From the NCBI RefSeq assembly GCF_900452415.1, contig NZ_UGNX01000002.1, positions 1-59,896 on the forward strand: a stretch of DNA of 59,896 nt, written 5' to 3'. Below are positions 9,473 to 19,700 of this stretch, in pieces (within the stretch, counting starts at the first letter, position 1; the number at the start of each line of letters is the position of its first letter). Below the pieces are notes generated by a model that did not search any database, was not told the origin of the DNA, and was given only the letters and a program-made list of their open reading frames with translations. Source of the stretch: Legionella cincinnatiensis (GTDB lineage Bacteria > Pseudomonadota > Gammaproteobacteria > Legionellales > Legionellaceae). A program made the position numbers and the translations under genes.

Positions 9473-9963
9473 TTGTCCGCATCATTTTTTTACTGCTTTG
9501 TTCTGTAATTAATCCATTGCACGCCAATGTCGCAGTTGAAGAACTCAATGCATTGTTATTGAAAAAGCAAGCCCCTAAAGCTTTTGCACAGAAGGAATCA
9601 GCTGAAGCTAAAGATTTATCTAAAAATTATTATTTTGCATTTATTTATCGAAGCACCTGCCCGCATTGTAAAAAATTCTCCCCTGTTTTAAAGGATTTTT
9701 CAAAAACATTTCATATTAAGGTTCGTGCTTTTAGCCTGGATGGAGAATCCCTGGATGGACTCGATACCACACCATTAACACCTGAACTTTTTCAAACGTT
9801 CTATGTATCAGGAGGGTATAAGCCTACGGTTCCCGCCTTGTTTTTAGTCAATCGACATACCCTGGAAGCCTACGCTGTCTTGTTTGGAGAGGCAACACCT
9901 TATCAGCTGGCACAAAGAGTTCATGAATTAAAGCAACACATTGAGGAGAAATTTAATGATTAG
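9469..9963 (+). CDS. trbB: TrbB-like periplasmic thiol:disulfide oxidoreductase
   Basis: The 164-residue exported protein has a signal peptide (MIVRIIFLLLCSVINPLHA) and a thioredoxin fold with an intact redox pair C64-P-H-C67, the DsbA/DsbC-like dipeptide, plus a cis-Pro region (TVPALFLVN). F-type TrbB is a disulfide isomerase helping the Cys-rich TraN, TraU and TraH to fold. Here it sits directly between traF (no CxxC) and traH, so the pair looks like a duplicated thioredoxin domain with one active and one inactive partner. It overlaps traH by 8 bases. Confidence 0.85.
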   Translation: MIVRIIFLLLCSVINPLHANVAVEELNALLLKKQAPKAFAQKESAEAKDLSKNYYFAFIYRSTCPHCKKFSPVLKDFSKTFHIKVRAFSLDGESLDGLDTTPLTPELFQTFYVSGGYKPTVPALFLVNRHTLEAYAVLFGEATPYQLAQRVHELKQHIEEKFND

Positions 9964-11338
9964 AGCTCTTGTGCTAACCGTTGTTGCGTCTTTTACTTGC
10001 GTGGCAGGAAATGGTGTTCATGCATCAGCCAGTACCGATTTAAATCATTTTTTTAATAATCTTGGTTATTCTGCGAATGTCACAGGTAGCCATTCCTATG
10101 AATCACAGGCAGCAGGATTTGCATCATTAGGTTCTGTCTATGCCAGAAATCAGGTGCGCTCCATTCAGATAGCTCACGTTGATGTACCTGGTTTTCGCTC
10201 AGGATGTGGCGGAATTGATATTTTTGCAGGTGGTTTTTCCTTTATTAAATCAGAGCAGATTGTTTCATTCATGCAGAATATTTTAAGTAACGGGGCAGGC
10301 TATGCAATGAACCTTGCACTCGAGACCGAACTGCCTGAAATTGCTCATGCCATGCAGTACATGCAAAAACTGGCAAATGATATTAATGGGACTAATTTTA
10401 ATTCGTGCGAGATGGGAGAAAATCTGACTGCAGCGCTTTATCCTAAAAATAGAGCGGCACATCAGCGTTTGTGTGAGGACATCGGGCGTAATCGTAATGT
10501 ATACACCGATTGGGCAGAAGCCCGACATAAATGTTCGACAGGAGGGGAGATTGAAAAGCGATTAGAACAGGCAAAAAACGATTCGGAATATAAAGACAGA
10601 GCTCTTTTGGATACCAATGTCGTTTGGGATGCATTACAACTGAATGAATTCATCAAATCAGATACAGAAATTTCAGAAGTCTATATGTCAATTTCAGGAA
10701 CGCTGGTATTTGATGCCAAAGGAGGGATGCAAACGTATCCCTCTTTAGCGACTAATCAGGATTTTGTAAAAGCCTTGCTTTATGGAGGCAAATTACCCAG
10801 CTATAAGTGCACTGATTCGAACAAGCCTATAAAATGTGTTGCCATCAATGTGAAAGGAAGCCAGGAGATTAGCAGTAAAGATGCACTGGTATCTCAAGTA
10901 CAAGCCATCCTGCAGGGAGTTTATGAGAATATCAAATCAGGGACTGCCTTAACGCCCCAACAAAAAGGGTTAATTGAACTCACCCAGCCGTCCGTATTTC
11001 AGCTTATTTCAGCCAGCGCACAGCAGAATATTGGCATACAAAGTAGTTATGAGCTTGCCCAGAGTGTAGCAACGGATTTGCTTGCCCAATATCTTGCAAA
11101 CTCACTTGAAGTGATTCGAGCATCCCTTGCAGGGCGTGATATAGGAAATGCCCATGAAGAAAAACTATTTAAAAATCTGCAGGTGGCACAACAATTTGTA
11201 GATAATTTTAATAGCGAATCAAGAGCACGTTTTAATGCGGCACTGACCACCAATCAATTGGTTCAAAACAATGTGAAGCAGGCACTTAATGCCCTTAATC
11301 CCATCTTAAGACAATCCTATACCGGAGGAGCACAATGA
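9956..11338 (+). CDS. traH: TraH, periplasmic/outer-membrane pilus assembly protein
   Basis: TraH is needed for F-pilus assembly and interacts with TrbI, TraF and TraW. The 460-residue protein has a signal peptide (cleavage near VHASAS), the TraH sequence GFRSGCGGIDIFAGGFSFI at about residues 78-98, and long amphipathic helices in the C-terminal third. The start at 9956 has GAGGAGA (9943-9949) upstream; the alternative TTG at 9941 would eliminate that spacing. The stop overlaps traG by 4 bases (ATGA). Confidence 0.93.
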   Translation: MIRALVLTVVASFTCVAGNGVHASASTDLNHFFNNLGYSANVTGSHSYESQAAGFASLGSVYARNQVRSIQIAHVDVPGFRSGCGGIDIFAGGFSFIKSEQIVSFMQNILSNGAGYAMNLALETELPEIAHAMQYMQKLANDINGTNFNSCEMGENLTAALYPKNRAAHQRLCEDIGRNRNVYTDWAEARHKCSTGGEIEKRLEQAKNDSEYKDRALLDTNVVWDALQLNEFIKSDTEISEVYMSISGTLVFDAKGGMQTYPSLATNQDFVKALLYGGKLPSYKCTDSNKPIKCVAINVKGSQEISSKDALVSQVQAILQGVYENIKSGTALTPQQKGLIELTQPSVFQLISASAQQNIGIQSSYELAQSVATDLLAQYLANSLEVIRASLAGRDIGNAHEEKLFKNLQVAQQFVDNFNSESRARFNAALTTNQLVQNNVKQALNALNPILRQSYTGGAQ

Positions 11339-14220
11339 GCCCATTATTAATCTATACCCCACAAAATGGGATTTATTTAAAAGAGCTGCTTGATGGTATG
11401 GCCACTTTGCTTACTGAATCTACCTTTAGTACGGCGTGTGACATTATTATGATTCTATCCGTTGGTATGGTCGGTTATCAGTATGTGATGGGTAAAAAGC
11501 TCGAATCATTAACCCGCTTTATGCTGACCACCTTTTTAGTCATGTATTGCGTGCTGGGCATTAAAGTGCCTGTGGCTATTATTGACATGCAGACAGCCGA
11601 AGGAGCAGGAGAAGCCTTAACGGTTGATCATGTACCTCTAGGCGTTGCTTTACCTGCCTCATTGATTAGTGGCATGGGGTATGGAATTACGACCGCCTTT
11701 AGTGATGTATTTCGCATGCCAGATAGTCTGGAGTACAACAAAACAGGAATGATTTTTGGTGCAAGGACTTGGCTTGCAGCAACTCAGACAAGGCTCTCCA
11801 TGTCGCCTGATTTAGCACAAGACCTATCGTCCTATATCCGCCAATGCGTGTTTACGGCAAAACTTTTGGCAAGCCATCAATTAAGCCCTCAAGAGCTTAC
11901 CCAAAGTGCTCATCTTTCTAAAACCTATTTTGAGGAGCCATCACCCATTTATCGGGTGATTCTGCATAATGGAGTCAATTTAAGTTGTGGTGATGCAGCA
12001 GCCAATTTGAAGACTCGACTACCCATTGCAGCGAAATTGGAGTTGGAACGTCTTAATCATCTGGTAACCACAGGCGCTTTAACATCACGCAACACAGACA
12101 GCAGTTCGTTGCCTGGCGAAAAGACTTTTGGTGACAGGTTGGAGGCCGCTCACAAATATTACATGAACATTACCGAAGATGCTGCCGAAACGCTCACCCA
12201 AAATATCTTAATTAATGCGACCCGAGATGCCGCAGCCGATGCTTTTGCTTTCTCAGGAGCTGATGCCGCACTCATGAATTACACCAATACGGACAGCACC
12301 CAAAAAATGCACATCGCTGAAGCCAATAGCTTTTGGCTTGCAGGATTTCGCCTGCCTTACTATATGACCGTGATGTGGATGTTGACGCTGTGTATCTTTC
12401 CATTAGTTGTTTTGATTTCTTTTTTTCCGACCCTGAGTAATGCTTATTTCCTGTGGGTGCAATCTCAAATCTACCTTTGGTCATGGCCGCCGATGTTTAT
12501 TATTTTTCATTGGTTTGTTTCCATGGCCTCAAGTACCACCATTACTTTGTTTGGTCAAAAAACAGGAGGTGTGACCTTCTCTAATATCGATTCATTAGCC
12601 AGCATGCACAGTAATTTTGCCTATACGGCAGGTGCATTGGCGGCAAGTGTTCCTGTTATTGCCCTGTACATCACGAAAGGATTGGGACAGATTTTGAGTA
12701 CATCCTCCCAGCATTTTGGTGGTATGGCACAATCTTTGTCAGTTAGTGAAGCGCAATCTGCAGCTGCAGGTAACATCTCCATGGCAAGTTACAGCGGTTG
12801 GAATATGAACTATGAAAATACCAGCGCCAATAACGTTTCGGCTAACAAGCACGATACCAATTGGACGAACATGCATGGGATGCACACGGAGCAATTGGGA
12901 AGTGGTGTGCTTAAGACTACCACAAGCCATGGGGATGCTGTTTATGACGTAAATCCTGGGATGTCACGAGGCCCCGTGCACATTTCAGATACAAAGGCCC
13001 TAAGCGGCTCTTTAAATCAGGCTTTTGAAGAATCCAGACAGGCTGCAGCCAATGAAAGTCAGCATTATCAAACGTCCTTGTCCAGTTTTGCGCACAGTGC
13101 CGTGCAGTTATCTAAAATGCAGGGTCATGATATGCGTTTGGGCGATGGAGTATCGACAAGTGAATCCGGTCAATACAGCCAGGCATTATCGACCATGACG
13201 CATATTGCCTCGGATGTAGCTAAACGCGAAGGGATAAGCCAAGAGGATGCGCTGGCTCATATGACCGCTGCTGGATTAAATGTCCATGCCGGAGTTGCAA
13301 GTGAAAAAAGCATGCTGGGAAGCATTGGGCGGTTTGCTTTTGGAGCAACAGGAGGTGCTGATAGCCATGCCAAGTTCGATCGGTCATCAACGAGTAGTGA
13401 TCGTTACCATGAAGGGACGGACAGCAGCATGTCAGCGAAGGAAGCAGAAGACTTTAATCAGGCGCTTAATTACGTGAGTCAGTTTGCACAAAACCATCAT
13501 TTTGATAACAGCCATTCGGAAGGGGCAAGCCTTTCGAATCAAATGGGTACCGATTTAAGGGAGGCGCAAACGGCAAGCCAAAACTACGATGCCTCGATGT
13601 CTAAAGCGGCTCGCATTAGCACAGCCAGGAGTTATGTGGAATCAAACGCTGATCAAGTGACTACCGATCTAAATCAGGCCTTCTCGAAATATGTTGCCAG
13701 TCGAACTGATGAAGCAACTCGTGATGCGTTGTATTCCAATCCTTCAGATCTGGCTTCGTTAAAACAATTACAAACGTTAGCTAATGAGTTTATCCATGAG
13801 CAACGAGAAGGTTTAATCGCACGATACGGCAATGCTTCTAAAAATGCTCGGATTGACTCCTTTTATCAGGATGCAGCAAATCCATTAAGTACAAAAGAGT
13901 CACAAATGAGAGCTGACTACCACAAAAACAGTAATGCATTGGAGGATTCTGGAAGGACTATGGGAGTTGGCATGGATGCATCAAGAGCCAAAGGTATGCA
14001 GCAAAAAATTAATAATCAGGTCGATGCGGCGGTCAATAAAACAAGCAGTGGAGGAGGGCGTTTAAAGAGTCAATACCAGCAAGCGGTTGAAACAACAAAC
14101 AACGATGTAGGCGAAGGTAAAAAACTGGGGCAAACCAACGTGGCTATACCCGCCTATTTTACTAAATGGGTTGATCATCATGATAAATCAGCCCCAAAGA
14201 AGGAGCTTATCCATGAATAA
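11335..14220 (+). CDS. traG: TraG, pilus assembly and mating-pair stabilisation/exclusion-target protein
   Basis: TraG is an inner-membrane protein whose N-terminal half aids pilus assembly and whose large C-terminal region acts in mating-pair stabilisation and, on F, is the target of entry exclusion by TraS. The 961-residue product (F TraG 938) has membrane segments near residues 35-75 and 335-460, then a long hydrophilic Ser/Ala/Gln-rich C-terminal region of over 450 residues with predicted coiled helices. The family feature FSNIDSLASMHSNFAYTAG lies near 420. The start has GGAGGAG 6 bases upstream and overlaps traH; the stop overlaps the next gene. Confidence 0.93.
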   Translation: MSPLLIYTPQNGIYLKELLDGMATLLTESTFSTACDIIMILSVGMVGYQYVMGKKLESLTRFMLTTFLVMYCVLGIKVPVAIIDMQTAEGAGEALTVDHVPLGVALPASLISGMGYGITTAFSDVFRMPDSLEYNKTGMIFGARTWLAATQTRLSMSPDLAQDLSSYIRQCVFTAKLLASHQLSPQELTQSAHLSKTYFEEPSPIYRVILHNGVNLSCGDAAANLKTRLPIAAKLELERLNHLVTTGALTSRNTDSSSLPGEKTFGDRLEAAHKYYMNITEDAAETLTQNILINATRDAAADAFAFSGADAALMNYTNTDSTQKMHIAEANSFWLAGFRLPYYMTVMWMLTLCIFPLVVLISFFPTLSNAYFLWVQSQIYLWSWPPMFIIFHWFVSMASSTTITLFGQKTGGVTFSNIDSLASMHSNFAYTAGALAASVPVIALYITKGLGQILSTSSQHFGGMAQSLSVSEAQSAAAGNISMASYSGWNMNYENTSANNVSANKHDTNWTNMHGMHTEQLGSGVLKTTTSHGDAVYDVNPGMSRGPVHISDTKALSGSLNQAFEESRQAAANESQHYQTSLSSFAHSAVQLSKMQGHDMRLGDGVSTSESGQYSQALSTMTHIASDVAKREGISQEDALAHMTAAGLNVHAGVASEKSMLGSIGRFAFGATGGADSHAKFDRSSTSSDRYHEGTDSSMSAKEAEDFNQALNYVSQFAQNHHFDNSHSEGASLSNQMGTDLREAQTASQNYDASMSKAARISTARSYVESNADQVTTDLNQAFSKYVASRTDEATRDALYSNPSDLASLKQLQTLANEFIHEQREGLIARYGNASKNARIDSFYQDAANPLSTKESQMRADYHKNSNALEDSGRTMGVGMDASRAKGMQQKINNQVDAAVNKTSSGGGRLKSQYQQAVETTNNDVGEGKKLGQTNVAIPAYFTKWVDHHDKSAPKKELIHE

Positions 14221-14836
14221 TGAAGAAATGAATTCACAAGAATTAAAAGAGGCCATCGCCTTGGATATAGAAACATTAAAAACATTGGACGTGGATATTA
14301 TGCCGGCCAAGGAGTATTACCAGGCGAACAGGCGTTTGTTTTTGCATGTTTTTTTTAAACTATATGGAACAATACTTCTAGGCTTTTTACTTCCACTTCC
14401 TTTTTATTGGAACGTGTTGATGGTGGAGACTTCAACGCACGAGCTCATCTACATTTTTTTCTGGCTGCCATTAATGGCTCTAGGATTGTGCCTTTTTGTT
14501 TTTCTATTCATTTACAGCTCATTAAATCAATACATTTTGATTGACTATCAATTGAAACACAAACTAAGAACAGGCTCATTGATAGTAAAGCAAATAAAGC
14601 GGGCTGGAACTATAGCCTATCGAATATTTGCGGGGATTGTTTTGATTCCTTCACTGTTCTTGTTTCCCAGTGCTGCCTTCTTCATATCCTTTGGCGCTTT
14701 TTTCATCAGCGGGATTTTAACGAGCATCCTTGTTGAAATGGAGCTCAATAGGATAGGCATCAGCGCGCTGTTTACTCTCATAAAGAATTATTTTGATAAG
14801 GACAAAAATGCCAGTGCGGCAATACCCTTAAAATAA
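14213..14836 (+). CDS. Unrecognised multi-pass membrane protein in the traS position
   Basis: I do not recognise a family. The 207-residue product has a hydrophilic acidic N-terminus (about 45 residues) and four hydrophobic segments near residues 45-68, 76-100, 138-156 and 157-177. The start at 14213 follows AAGGAG (14199-14204) and overlaps the end of traG, so it belongs to the tra operon. On F the gene after traG is traS, the inner-membrane entry-exclusion protein that recognises the donor's TraG. By position and topology this gene is a candidate for that role, but sequence similarity to TraS is not evident, so this is inference. Confidence 0.7.
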   Translation: MNNEEMNSQELKEAIALDIETLKTLDVDIMPAKEYYQANRRLFLHVFFKLYGTILLGFLLPLPFYWNVLMVETSTHELIYIFFWLPLMALGLCLFVFLFIYSSLNQYILIDYQLKHKLRTGSLIVKQIKRAGTIAYRIFAGIVLIPSLFLFPSAAFFISFGAFFISGILTSILVEMELNRIGISALFTLIKNYFDKDKNASAAIPLK

Positions 14837-14925
14837 ACAAAACACATCAAAAAGAATAATTTTTAACCACAAATACAAGCAGTGGAAGCCGCTGCTTTGC
14901 CCAAAACAAGCAGGAGGAAGATAAA

Positions 14926-16779
14926 ATGAGCCATGAATCCAATTACAAACATTATACCCGGGGAGGCCAGATCTCATTCCATAATCTGCGGATGTGGTTT
15001 CAGATTAACAAAGCGCTCTTTCATGTTTACTTATTCATTTGGGCAGGGTTAAGCATTGTATTGACCTGTATCTTTGCGCCACATGGAATGATAAGACAGA
15101 CGGTGTCCTATCACGCGGCTCATTTTTATCACCTGGCAGGGGTGTCACATGTATTTTCTATCCCTGTTAAAGGGGGGTATGCATCACAAACTGTCGAGCA
15201 GCTTCTCCACAATCACTATTTTTCTGCTACCTCAGATCGTTTACTGACCTTCTTGTTACAGTCAACTTTATGGAGTTTTCCCTTATCGTTGATTGTGGCA
15301 CTTTTTGTGAGCCGATATTTCATTTATCGAGGAAAGGTACAAACACAAAACCAATTTATACGAGGGGCGAGTTTAGTCTCATCAGAAACACTTAAAAAAC
15401 AGATAATAAAGCAAAGAAAAGCATCTGATTTACATCTTGATGGATTCCCTCTTTTGCAAGGCTCAGAGGTACAGCATTTATTAGTACATGGTACGGTCGG
15501 TATGGGAAAAAGTCAGTTCATCATGAAATTGATGGATTGTTTACGTGCGCGTGGCGACCGAGTCATTGTTTATGATAAGGGGTGCACGTTTACTCAGGCG
15601 TATTTTCAGGAAGGTCATGATGTCTTACTCAATCCCTTTGATGCACGCTGCGCTAATTGGGATTTATGGCTGGAAGCCCCAAAAGATGAATTACTGGAAA
15701 ATATGGCAGAAAGCCTCATCCCCATGCACGGAGAAAACGATCCGTTTTGGGTTAATGCGGCACGTACCGTGTTTTCCTGTCTTGCAAGTCAAATGCGTGA
15801 GGATAAAGAACGTTCCTTATCCAAGCTGTTAGGGTTACTTGTAACTGGCGAGTTTAGCGAGTTGGAACCTTATCTCAGCGGTACAGCTGCAGCGACTTTG
15901 GTCAGTAATAAAATAGAAAAAACAGCCATCTCCATTCGCTCCGTCATTACAACTTACCTTAAATCAATGCAGTCGTTAAGTGGGCTTGATGAGTCTGGGA
16001 AGCCTTCCTTTTCCATTCGTGATTATCTGTTAAATAAAGATTTGGAGGGCTGGCTTTTTATATCAAGCAATGGGGAACAACATAAATCTTTAAAGCCGTT
16101 GATTTCGATGTGGATTGCCATGGCATCACTGACACTCTTAAGTTTGCCAGAAGACGCGAACAGGCGAATTTGGTTTATTTGCGATGAATTACCAAGCCTG
16201 CACAAATTGCCCTTATTGGGTGAAACCATTGCTGAAGTCAGGAAATTTGGCGGCTGTTTTCTTCTGGGAATGCAGAGCTTTAGTCAATTAGAGAAGGTAT
16301 ATGGGCGTAGTGGGGCAGCTGAAATTTTTGATTTGCTTAATACCCGAGCCTTTTTTGCAAGTCCAAGCCATGAAATGGCGCAACTTGTCAGTAAAGAGCT
16401 TGGGGATGAAGAAATTGATGACACCCGAGAAAATTACTCTTATGGAGCAAACTCCATTCGTGACGGTATTTCATTAGGAAAAAACCGTATAACACGCCCC
16501 TTAGTAACCTATCCTGAAATTATGGGACTTGATCCGCTTACCTGTTATCTGCGATTGCCAGGTCAATACCCTATTACAAAGCTGGAACTTCATTATCAAA
16601 AAAGAAGTATAAAGGCCGCAGGTTTTTTACCTCGTGCCATATCGTCTCTCCCTCCGTGTGATGCACATCTTAAAAATGATTCTGCTGTTCATGAGCCCAC
16701 CGGCAATCGTTTTGAGGTGCAAGCGCCAAGCAACATCAAACGTATCGAACGCGAGTCCGATAAAGAATTCATTTTTTGA
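14926..16779 (+). CDS. traD: TraD, VirD4-type coupling protein
   Basis: TraD is the inner-membrane ATPase that links the relaxosome to the secretion channel. The 617-residue product has the TraD N-terminus with two membrane segments (about residues 34-55 and 103-128), Walker A GTVGMGKS near residue 189, Walker B WFICDELPSLHKLP near 410, and a conserved VRKFGGCFLLGMQSFSQLE sensor region. It is about 100 residues shorter than F TraD, lacking most of the C-terminal TraM-binding tail, although the end is still acidic/basic. The start has AGGAGG 9 bases upstream. About 90 bases separate it from the preceding gene. Confidence 0.94.
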   Translation: MSHESNYKHYTRGGQISFHNLRMWFQINKALFHVYLFIWAGLSIVLTCIFAPHGMIRQTVSYHAAHFYHLAGVSHVFSIPVKGGYASQTVEQLLHNHYFSATSDRLLTFLLQSTLWSFPLSLIVALFVSRYFIYRGKVQTQNQFIRGASLVSSETLKKQIIKQRKASDLHLDGFPLLQGSEVQHLLVHGTVGMGKSQFIMKLMDCLRARGDRVIVYDKGCTFTQAYFQEGHDVLLNPFDARCANWDLWLEAPKDELLENMAESLIPMHGENDPFWVNAARTVFSCLASQMREDKERSLSKLLGLLVTGEFSELEPYLSGTAAATLVSNKIEKTAISIRSVITTYLKSMQSLSGLDESGKPSFSIRDYLLNKDLEGWLFISSNGEQHKSLKPLISMWIAMASLTLLSLPEDANRRIWFICDELPSLHKLPLLGETIAEVRKFGGCFLLGMQSFSQLEKVYGRSGAAEIFDLLNTRAFFASPSHEMAQLVSKELGDEEIDDTRENYSYGANSIRDGISLGKNRITRPLVTYPEIMGLDPLTCYLRLPGQYPITKLELHYQKRSIKAAGFLPRAISSLPPCDAHLKNDSAVHEPTGNRFEVQAPSNIKRIERESDKEFIF

Positions 16780-16793
16780 TAGAGGAATAAATC

Positions 16794-19700
16794 ATGTTAA
16801 GTCTGCGAGTTAAACCCATTAAAAAGCCTGGTTATTATTTTGATCAGGAAAATTATTATTTTACGAACCAATTGGTTACCCAATGGTTTGGATTAAGTGC
16901 TGCACGTCAAAATCTTTCTGGAGAAGTTAACGTAAATACCCTTGAGTCTCTTGTCAGTGGCGAATTACCAAGTGGCGATCTGATTAAAGGCTTGAAATCA
17001 GCCACTGGTGAAATGAACAGGCGAGGCGGCTATGATTTAACTTTTTCTGCCCCAAAATCCGTGTCGTATCTTGGACTGGTTTGTGAACACAAAGAATTTA
17101 TTGATTTGCACCTTAATGCGGTCAAGACAGTCTTAAAACTGATTGAGAAGGAGGCGGCAGAAGCCCGTAAATCAGGAAAAGATGGCATGGAATATGAAAA
17201 AACAGGGAATCTTTGTTTTGCAGCCATTCTTCATGATACCTCCCGAGAGCTTGATCCTCAGCTGCATGTGCACGCATTGTTGATGAATTTCACCGAGCGT
17301 CTGGATGGCAAATGGCGTGCTTTGGCTTCTGATATCAGTCGCAATAATGGCACCATGGAATGGATTATGAATAATCAAATCTTTTTGGGGCTTGTGTACC
17401 GATCTGAAATAGCTCTGGGTTTAAAAGAAATGGGACTCGAAATAGAGCATACGGGTGATGCTCATGGTTTATTTGAAATCAAGCATTTTGATAAGGCATT
17501 GTTGGAACAAATCTCTAAACGCCGTGCCCAGGTTGAAGAACATATTAAAGGGATGCACTCTCATTCATTAAAAGCGTATGACAGGGCAACTCTGGATTCA
17601 AGGAAATCAAAGGAAATGGTTTCTCCAGAGCAATTACGCACACGATGGAGCGCTGAAAGTGAAGCGTTAGGCATTAATCCATCCACCTATCTTGCCACCT
17701 TAAAAGAAAAAACTAAAGAATTGCATACGCCCAAAGAAGCCATGTCCAATAATCAAGAACTCGATAGAAGTGTTCTTGATGCAATTGAGCATTTAGAGGA
17801 AAAAAAACTAACCTTTACCTATCAGGAAGTGTTACAGACGAGCCTTTATTTTTCCTTAGGTGAACAGGGCTTTGAAGCGCTGATGTCACGGATTGATAAA
17901 GAAATTGATGCACAAAATCTGATTGCTCTTAATACAGAAAACTCCTCTTTTACAACGAGTAAGCTCATTAACAAGGAACAAGAGCTCATTAAAAAAATCG
18001 TGAACTTCACACACCAAAAAAAAGGCATAGAACGCAATACGGAAAAGGTTTGCAAACTCACGGAAAATGAGTCCATTCAAAAAGCAGTAACTCAAGCCTT
18101 ATTTAACAAAGAAGGAGTTGTGCGCATCAAACAACAAAGCGCTGCCTCGCGTGAGCTCTTAAGCACTTTAATTGATTATTCACAGGATTCAAAAAAAATT
18201 CGTATTCTTTCTCCTTCTGCATTTTCTGCGCGGACGATGAATAAGGACATGACTAAATCAGCGCCTACCCTGTGGCAATGGATTTTATCTATTGGAAAAC
18301 AGGATTTGTGTGAAACAGTAGCAGGCTTTAATTATCGTCATCGTTCAGAGCATAAATTACCTTTCTTTAACAGTAAAAAGGAGCGCGAGGTGCTGATTGT
18401 GGATGAATCACAGCGTCTGACACCTGACGAGATGAATACTTTATTATCTATTGCCGACAAGCGGAGTGCCAAAGTCATTTTGCTGGAAAAATCACAATCC
18501 CTTTCTGGTTTTAACTCCGATATTCCCGACTTGTTGAATAAAGCCGGCATAAAAACATTTGATGTTGATGACAGGAAAGCGCCTGCCACCAACATCAATC
18601 TCATAGAAGAAAAAACGATTGAAGGGCGTATTCTAAAAACAGCACAAATGTACAGTAACTTGCCGTTGAACCAGAGGCAGAATACAAAAGTATTAACTGT
18701 CTCAAAGCTCGAAGCGAAAGAGGTCAATGAAGCAATCCGTAAGCAGTTAAAAGAGCACGGGGAGATTTCAGTAGATGAAAAGAGCATAAATACGTTAACC
18801 CGTATGTCCTTGACCCTCAGTGAAAAAAAACTGGCCAAAAGTTATCAGCCCAATTGGGTATTAATCCAGAACACCCGTACAGAATCAAAAAAATTCACGG
18901 TAATCGGTGTCAATGAAAAAGACAATCAATTGATTGTTCGGAATCATTACGGGGCAAGATCACAACTTGCTGCTAAAAATATTACAGATTCCATGCAGGT
19001 TTATGAACAAACACCATTATCAGTAGGGATAGGAGATCAATTAATTGCTACGGGCAGTTTATCCTTTGAAGGATTAAAAATCGGCAACCAATATGAGGTC
19101 ACTGCATTTACCCGCCATGGAATAAAAATAAAAGATGGAAAAAAAACTATTCATCTTATCACAAGTAACGAAAAGCATTTCCCATTGAGCCATGCCTATG
19201 CCAAAACCATTTATTCTGATGATATTAAACCCGTGAAACAAACCATTATGACACTACCGGCCTATGCGCTCAAACAAAATACCATGTCGGTATTATGCGA
19301 ATCGAGCAAAGAAGAATTAATGATTATTACGGATGATGTGGACAAGGCTAATCGGTTTGCAATGAAGACTGCAACAAAATCCTCAGCGATATCGCTGACT
19401 TTGGATGCCGCCAAAACCAATCATGGTGCACAGATTATTGACCGTAGAACCACAGCTGATCTGCTCACGTCACTGGAACAGGCCTTAACTGTTTTAACCG
19501 CGGAAAAAACCCCGAAAAGTGATGCAGAAAAAGCGCTGAATTTTGCAATAGCGCATCTTTCGGAACGAGAAGCAGCCTTTACTCGGTCAGACTTGCTTAA
19601 GGTTGCTGTTCATCAGGCTATAGGAAAAGCAGGACTTAACGAATTAAATAACGTCTTGGATAAGGTCATAACTAATGGGGAATTAATATCAGGGGGGAAC

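Noticed and set aside
14877..14897. Small hairpin AAGCAG...CTGCTT before traD
   Set aside because: Six-base stem without T tract; too weak to call a terminator or attenuator.
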